Source of the DNA: Gonapodya prolifera JEL478
Taxonomy: Eukaryota > Monoblepharomycota > Monoblepharidomycetes > Monoblepharidales > Gonapodyaceae
Length of the DNA stretch: 11,727 bases
Assembly: GCA_001574975.1 (NCBI GenBank)
Contig: KQ965758.1
Coordinates: 392,096-403,822, forward strand
Direction: 5' to 3'
Positions 6,714 through 11,727 of this stretch are shown here, in pieces; the first letter of the stretch is position 1; every line of letters begins with the position of its first letter. The notes under the pieces are model-generated. The model saw only the letters and a list, made by a program, of their open reading frames with translations, was not told the DNA's origin and did no database searches. The position numbers and the translations under genes are program-made.

Positions 6714-9242
6714 ATGGCGCGCGGGCGGACGGTGGCTGCGCTGGCGGCAGTCGTGGGACTGGCGGCGGTCGGCGGAGTGATGGCACAAGGTGAGCCGGGT
6801 GCTGGTTGCGACGGTGGCGTGAAACGTATTGCCTGACACGGCGGCTGCAGACCCAAATCCTCTGACGCCTATCTACTGTACCGAGTGAGTGAAGGTGTGC
6901 GACTGTCTGTGGGAGTGGTTGTAGTGACAAGCTGCCTTCAATCCTCGAACGGGTCTCACCAATCCCGAACCGTTCTCCGTTCGCCTCTCTTCCTCCTACT
7001 GCTCACTTGCACCATGTGCACGCCAACAGCACGTCAAAGATGGCGGTGACGTTCCTCTACGGACCATCTGCATACACCGCCGGAGTGGTGACCGTTCCGG
7101 GAGTTCAGGCATCGCAGCTCACGTTCTTTGCCAACACGGGAGCCTTTTCCTCAGATGTGGGTTTACCTGACTCAATTGCCTGGCTGATTCTTCGCCCCTA
7201 ATGCACCGTTCCTCGCCAACTTATGTCTCACCCGCACCATTGCAATATTTCACCGCTGTCGCCGTCAACCCATCCAACCTAACCCCCCTGCAACTATTCT
7301 CATACCTACCATCTCACCACATCGACAATAGGCAATTATTGCTAATCTCACGGCAGTGGCTTCAGCGGGAGCCATCATCGCTCAGCGCTGGCGAACCACC
7401 ATCGACCCCAACTTTGCCTCCATGTCAGATGTCGACATTCAAAAGGAGCTTGTCACCGAATGCAACCTCATCAAGACCGCTACGGGCAGGGTCCCCAAGT
7501 ACCTCATCCTACCGTCAATCGACGACCACATCCACACACTCGTTACCTCTATGGGCTACGTGACTGTAGGCGTACAGTGGGACCTCCAGGGTGACATTCC
7601 TGCCACCGGTACTGGCGCCGCGTGTACAGCTTCAGTGGCTACCACACTCACCGGAATCCCACGCTACGGCACGAGTGCCGCCATGGGCGGGGTCGTCTGG
7701 CTCTCCGACACGAGCGCATGCACACAGGCCGCCGCCAATGCCACGGTCTCCGCCATTACAAGACTGGGCTATACTCTTGCGAACATTGCGGACTGTTACG
7801 GTGACACCAACCCATACCGTGCATCGTGCGAAGTCAACGCAACAGTTGCCTCCACAACAACCGCCGCGTCCGCCTCCGCGACGTCATCGGCAGCAGCTTC
7901 GTCTTCCTCCAGTGCAGCCGCCGTCATGACGACCGCTCCCGCCAGTTCCGCCCCTACATTCCAATCCACTGCCTCTTCCTCCGGAGACCAACAAAAAGCC
8001 CAAGGTGGCGATCAAAATGCCACCTCTCCTGCGCTCCTCGCCGCCGCTGCCCTTGCCGGTGTTCTGGCCGTTCTCGCTCTTGCCGGCTTAGGATTCTTTG
8101 TGTACCGCCGCCGCAAGACCAACAAGGAACGAGAGTATTCGCACGGAGGGTACCCCATGGGGGCAGGACCATACTCCCAGAACACTTCAGCACACGGATG
8201 GCACGATGGATCGGGCTACATCATGCCGTACAACGACGGCAGACCCTCCAAGGACGGCGGGCCCCATCGCAGGTCGGGAAGTACCGGAGCGACCGCCGTC
8301 GGGTCCACGAGGCTCGGTGGACAGCCCCCGTCCGGACGACTTCCTTCACCTCTGGGCAACGGCCCTCGCCCGCCGAGCCCAGCCTACCCGGCCTATCCAC
8401 CCTCGTCCATCCCCCCAACCCGCGTGGATTTTGCGGCCATTGCACCGCCGCCCTCGGGGTACTCGTCGGGTGGCGCTGGAAGCATGGTCAAGGGTCCGCC
8501 TGGCTATGGCTCCCCAGACGTAGCACCTGATTCCTCGTACTTGGCTCTCGGGGGTAGGCCCGAGGAGACGGCCGTGCAAGTTGGAGCGTACTTCACTGCC
8601 GCGGAGGGATGGAGCCCGGAGAACGGCGACGAGTTGGGCGTCAATGCTGGGGAGGGGGTGTATGTGTGGTTGGTGTACAGAGATGGATGGTGTATCGGTG
8701 AGTTCTGGGAGGGTGGTTGTTGATTGAGGTGGTGGTGTCTCACTTTAACTCTCTTTCGTCGGACCCACCCCGTGATCGCCATTCCCTTCGCGGGCGCTCC
8801 ACGCAATCTACATCGAAAATTACCCGTTCCGCCAGCCACCAACCTCGCTACCCTCCAACTTGGAAACCTTCCCTTCGTCCTCCTCACTCCGTCGGCCTCT
8901 TCCACCCTTGCACCCTCCTCCGCCATCAACCCCCGAGACCACTCGGTGTACGTTGCTGGGCCGCCTTCGTCCCGCCCAGGATACGCCCCCCAGACGAACC
9001 GGTCCCTGGGCACCTCGGTTCTTTCGGCTGCGGTTGGTGCAAGGTCTGTGAGCTTGGGCAAGGCTCTCATGAGCGGATCGCAGTCCGCGTATATGGGAAG
9101 CACCGTTTCGAGCCAACCCAGTGGCGGGTTCGGGAACAAGCCTGTAGCGATTCCGGATGAGGTGTTGGAAGAGATGAGGCTTCGTGGGGAGATTTCTGAG
9201 GAGGCGTACAGGAAGTTGAAGGGGGTGACTGGGAGTTCATGA
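6714..9242 (+). CDS. Receptor-like membrane protein: signal peptide, catalytically dead CE4/NodB-like ectodomain, TM helix, Pro-rich tail, SH3
   Basis: Five exons, 6714-6789, 6851-6884, 7030-7156, 7332-8697 and 8836-9242, join in phase to 669 residues (donors GTGAGC, GTGAGT, GTGGGT, GTGAGT; acceptors CAG/TAG). Residues 1-25 are a signal peptide (MARGRTVAALAAVVGLAAVG...). Residues about 38-245 follow a fungal chitin-deacetylase pattern. VTFLYGPS replaces TFDDGPS. LTFFANTGAF matches the TFFxxG strand. MSDVDIQKELVTECNLIKTATG matches the helix before motif 3. VQWDLQGD and the end ADCYGDTNPYR also fit. Every metal or catalytic position appears lost: DD to L46-Y47, HxxxH to R100/D104, RPPY to I138-L-P-S141, and LxH to L203-S204. 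A Ser/Thr/Ala stalk (about 250-310, sequons present) leads to TM 313-337, then YRRRK. The cytoplasmic part has proline-rich PxxP stretches (about 390-450), an SH3 at about 494-553 (SPENGDELGVNAGE, YRDGWCI, then TNLATLQLGNLPFVLLTP across the last intron), and a charged C-terminal helix. It is probably a surface binding or sensing protein, not an enzyme. Confidence 0.8.
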
Positions 9243-9817
9243 TGGTAGAGCGAAGGACCGATGGACGGATGGTTGCGGGGAGGAATAATGCCAAAAGGAG
9301 TAAATTGCGTGAGATAGACGTTCCGTGGTGCCTGAAAAGCATGGGCAGATTCTACTTCTTGGCTCACGTTTGAGACCACACGTGCGCTGGTTGGACGTAT
9401 GAGTCACGAGCGGCCGAGAACGAGCGGACGGTTGGTATTTTGACGAGTCAACTCGTTGCTACTATCTGTTTTGAGTTGAGCACGGGGACGTTTTTAAGTT
9501 AGGAGTCTATAGACCTATGCAGATCGTACGTTTGGATTAAACTCGGAAACAAAGTATTGCACCACGAAATCGTGTCGATGGAGAGGCGGAAAGGATATCG
9601 AAGTCGGATGCCGACCAGGAAAAATGGGACTAAACCAACCCACACCAGTCGATCACGAACCACAAAGATATGATGGAAAGCAAGTGAAAAGTTGAAGTTT
9701 TATCTCAGCACTATTTACAATCACAGGATGTAACAGAAAATCCAAGAAGAGCAAGTGTTCGGCGCATTGCGGTACGCGGGGGACAACTATCACGCTTCTA
9801 CCAGTCACGGAACCGTC
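9243..9817. other. Intergenic region between convergent genes
   Basis: The region lies between the 3' ends of two convergent genes. No protein-like frame is present; the long minus-strand frame reaching into it (8504-9379) is an antisense shadow of the receptor gene. On the minus strand, TGTAAATA (9714-9721) and ATAAA (9701-9706) lie about 100 bases after the stop of the next gene and could be its 3'-end processing signals. A perfect short palindrome, ACGAGT-CA-ACTCGT, sits at 9443-9456. Confidence 0.4.
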
Positions 9818-10538
9818 CTAATCGTCCGGGTCAACGCCAAAGTATCCTCCTCGATGTTGCGCAACCACGCCATGTGGTCCAATGGGTACCTTCCAGTCCC
9901 TTCCAGCAATTCCGGCAGTCTTTTGGTCACCACCACCCTGGTGGACGTGGTGAGAGCCCTTCGCGCCGGAAGACATGGTCGAGTCAGTAGTAGACAGTGT
10001 TCCCTTTCCGTAAACCTCCTGGCCGTAGAAATGCAGCGGATCAACCAGGTGGGGTACTGGGTTGCCGGTGTTCACATTCGGCGTCAAAGGCCTCAGGGTT
10101 GTCTCAGAGCCGCCGGGCTTGCCAGAATAGGCAGCAGATTCATCAACGGGTTTGTAGTGGCCGGATGGGGCAGGGGGGACAGGCAGCTCCTTGGTTGCAG
10201 AACGCGGAGAATCGTTCGTCTGCCCCGGTGGCTGCAGGGGTTGCGTGAGTTGAACGGTCGCAGTGCCAATGCCGTGTTTGCTCTCGGGCAGCATTGGTGG
10301 AGCGCCGGACATGTCTTGAGCGAGCCTTGACAGCGATGACAGAACTCTGTGGTCGCACGGCAAGGTCCACTTCGTCAACTTTTCGTAATCTCGGAAAGGC
10401 AAAAAACATTGGTTTCGAGTTCAGCTTCTCCAAAAACATTCCACTGACACCCCTTGGGTTCCATACACGACACACACTGCGCTTGAAATGCCACGGCACA
10501 CCGTTCTCCCACCGTGCTTCCGCCTCATCTATCAACAT
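9818..10538 (-). CDS. Unrecognised protein, Gly/Ser/Thr/Pro-rich C-terminal part
   Basis: The start at 10538 opens MLIDEAEARWENGVPWHFKR. The best model removes an intron 10466-10379 (GTATGG donor, GCTGAAC branch-like site, T-rich tract, AAAAG acceptor, 88 nt), giving exons 10538-10467 and 10378-9818, in phase, for 210 residues. After the join the sequence reads LTKWTLPCDHRVLSSLSRLA, then becomes rich in Pro, Gly, Ser and Thr (PVPPAPSGHYKPVDESAAYS, HFYGQEVYGKGTLS) and ends GYFGVDPDD. No signal peptide, membrane helix or known motif is seen. A TATA element 35 bases upstream supports the start. The splice choice is uncertain, and an internal start at MSGAPP (10312) would avoid it. In the last 80 or so bases a competing frame, ending at 9805, also reads like protein. 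I cannot name a function. Confidence 0.5.
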
Positions 10539-10572
10539 TGCAGCTAACCGGGAGGTGGGGCAAAAGCACTGA

Positions 10573-10579
10573 TTTTATA
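10573..10579 (-). promoter_or_regulatory. TATA box (TATAAAA on the minus strand)
   Basis: The minus strand reads GAATATAAAATC here, a perfect TATAAAA, 35-41 bases before the ATG at 10538. This would place transcription start just before the start codon. Position and match fit a core promoter for the leftward unrecognised gene. Confidence 0.5.
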
Positions 10580-10875
10580 TTCTGTTCCAATGGTGGACTG
10601 TTTTCCTCCAGCAAAGCACACTTCCAAGTTCCAAGTGTACGTGGTTGTCACCAGCAAGGCACTTTGTAGGATGAGTGGGGCGATTGACACCTCTAATTCA
10701 CGTCTGCTTTTATTTTGTGGAGTGAGGGGAAATACAAGTCACAGCAGCAACATTGTCCACTCGTGGAGCGTGATTCCACCTCTGATGTCTTCAGTGATTG
10801 CTCCGTGAATGCTTTGTATTGTGGTTCCAACTCTCGCACACGCACTTGCGTCGATAAATTCCACGCTGTGCATTA

Positions 10876-11076
10876 TTAGCACTCTGGCGCAGTGAACACC
10901 AGCAGCCAAATCAGGTCCCGCTCCACTGTGGGCAAATCGTGTGGCTTTCGCACGCCTACCTCAGCTAGCAAATCCGCCAGCATCAAAAAGTAGCTCATCT
11001 GGGCAATGGCATGGCGGGCGTTAGGGTTGCAGACGAGCCCGAGCCTGGACCCTTCCGAGCAGGAAACGGGCTCGGC
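10876..11076 (-). CDS. Terminal exon (or remnant) of an unrecognised gene
   Basis: An open minus-strand frame of 66 codons runs to tandem stops TAATAA (10878-10873). It lacks an early ATG, so it is best read as a last exon. Possible acceptors are GGTCCAG (ends at 11046) and CCCAG near 11000. The peptide is convincingly protein-like, with LVCNPNARHAIAQMSYFLML followed by ADLLAEVGVRKPHDLPTVER and then DLIWLLVFTAPEC. It is helical and hydrophobic with a charged middle, and third codon positions are mostly G or C as in the other genes. I do not recognise the family. No upstream exon is visible: to the right the sequence becomes a purine/pyrimidine tract and AT-rich DNA, so the gene may be spliced over a long distance or truncated there. 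Confidence 0.45.
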   Translation of the reverse strand, partial: AEPVSCSEGSRLGLVCNPNARHAIAQMSYFLMLADLLAEVGVRKPHDLPTVERDLIWLLVFTAPEC

Positions 11077-11083
11077 TCAGCGA

Positions 11084-11111
11084 CCCTTTCTTTCTTTTCT
11101 TTTTTTCTTTT
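11084..11111 (+). repeat. Pyrimidine tract (C/T-only low-complexity run)
   Basis: A 28-base run contains only C and T (CCCTTTCTTTCTTTTCTTTT and on). It marks the switch from GC-rich sequence with coding character on its left to AT-rich sequence on its right. Confidence 0.7.
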
Positions 11112-11727
11112 GCGTGCTTTGTACTTCTTATGAAAGGGAGAGTCTTATTTTCATTAGCAATTAGTAAATTTGAGCTGTGCATTAGGTGAGTCTATAAATT
11201 GATTGACTATATTCCTGTTGTGAGACCGTGGGTGGACCCAGTAGGGTTAAGATTATTTGCTTTGGGACACTCCAAAATTATTATGTTGCATCAATCTGGT
11301 GTCCGTACTTTACCATTCAGTTTTATATAGTCATGTCTCTTGGAGCACATTAACATGCCACCAGGCAATACACTTAAACCCAGTACCGCATTGCTACAAT
11401 CATGCACCGTTTCAGCCAACTTCACTATTTGAAAGAAATAATAGATTTTGAAATATTTCATGTACTACATTATCATATAATAAGAACAGTGGGCCCACCA
11501 CCAGCCCCCTCCATAAAATTACAAAGGTCCCACTGCAAAGGCTGATGAATCAAAACATTCATAGCCTAAGATCTGCGCATTCAAGGATGAGATGGAATGT
11601 CTGTACACATCATACTTGACAGCAAAATTAGGGTTAGGGTTAGGCTTCTGTGCTAGTAAAGGAGGATGGGAAGCACCACCACTTCCTTACTGCAAAGTCT
11701 CCAGTATCCCGAGAACACCGGGTGACC
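11112..11727. other. AT-rich, gene-poor segment, possibly subtelomeric or transposon-derived
   Basis: Base composition changes clearly from the rest of the window: long A/T stretches such as GAAATATTTC and CATATAATAAG replace GC-rich sequence. Only a 64-codon open frame (11257-11451) appears, with no domain-like features. A palindrome GTGGGCCCAC lies at 11489-11498. No reverse transcriptase, transposase, terminal repeat or target-site duplication can be shown inside the window. Confidence 0.4.
11628..11644 (+). repeat. Short interstitial telomere-type tract, (TTAGGG) x 2.8
   Basis: The sequence TTAGGGTTAGGGTTAGG occurs once. TTAGGG is the telomere unit of most fungi. The G-rich strand points to the right, the direction expected if a chromosome end lies beyond the right edge, but unique sequence continues after it, so it is interstitial and could be chance or a repair scar. 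Confidence 0.6.

Noticed and set aside
6317-6856. 179-codon minus-strand open frame
   Set aside because: It overlaps the signal-peptide exon and promoter of the receptor gene; Cys/Arg/Pro-rich composition is that of antisense GC-rich DNA.
7826-8530. 234-codon + strand open frame in another frame
   Set aside because: Arg-rich shadow of the stalk/TM/Pro-rich exon of the receptor gene.
8770-8835. Alternative SH3 end reading FPSRALHAIYIENYPF in another frame
   Set aside because: It looks like an SH3 last strand, but a TGA lies just upstream with no AG acceptor between; the 8698-8835 intron gives a correct-phase SH3 end instead.
8504-9379. 291-codon minus-strand open frame
   Set aside because: It is antisense to the SH3 and C-terminal exons, which have domain-level support; the antisense peptide shows no motif.
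1-11727. CRISPR array, prophage, integron or operon structures
   Set aside because: No regularly spaced repeats or bacterial gene signals; introns and gene content show eukaryotic DNA.

Overview
The window looks like genomic DNA of a zoosporic early-diverging fungus, most likely a chytrid (Chytridiomycota). This is inferred from gene content. The genes are GC-rich and broken by short introns of about 60-175 nt with GTGAGT/GTAAGA-type donors. There is an ankyrin-coiled coil-SH3 protein of a style common in chytrids, a rhodopsin-like (class A) seven-helix receptor, and a membrane protein that joins an extracellular chitin-deacetylase-like fold to a cytoplasmic SH3 domain. No database search was possible; all family calls are by eye.

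Layout, left to right. (1) 2-1066, + strand: the 3' three exons of a gene whose start lies outside the window, possibly a fungal transcription-factor homology region. (2) 1067-2228: mostly featureless, with a cluster of four TTGGATCGT nonamers. (3) 2229-3587, - strand: a decayed ankyrin/coiled-coil/SH3 gene with frame breaks and two in-frame stops, whose SH3 exon pair is still intact. (4) 4524-5845, + strand: a four-exon, 371-residue opsin-like class A GPCR lacking the retinal-binding lysine. (5) 6714-9242, + strand: a five-exon, 669-residue type I membrane protein. In order it has a signal peptide, a polysaccharide-deacetylase (CE4/NodB)-like ectodomain that has lost its metal and catalytic residues, a Ser/Thr/Ala stalk, one transmembrane helix, a proline-rich cytoplasmic tail, an SH3 domain created across an exon junction, and a short charged C-terminal helix. 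(6) 9818-10538, - strand: an unrecognised low-complexity protein with a well placed TATA box. (7) 10876-11076, - strand: the terminal exon of an unrecognised gene, ending against a pyrimidine tract. (8) About 11100-11727: AT-rich, gene-poor DNA with a short TTAGGG tract, possibly subtelomeric or transposon-derived.

The centre of interest is the pair of adjacent same-strand membrane proteins, a GPCR and a receptor-like pseudo-deacetylase with a cytoplasmic SH3 domain. The second reads as a catalytically dead chitin-deacetylase fold reused as a surface sensor or binding module wired to an intracellular adaptor domain. No joint function is demonstrated by the sequence.
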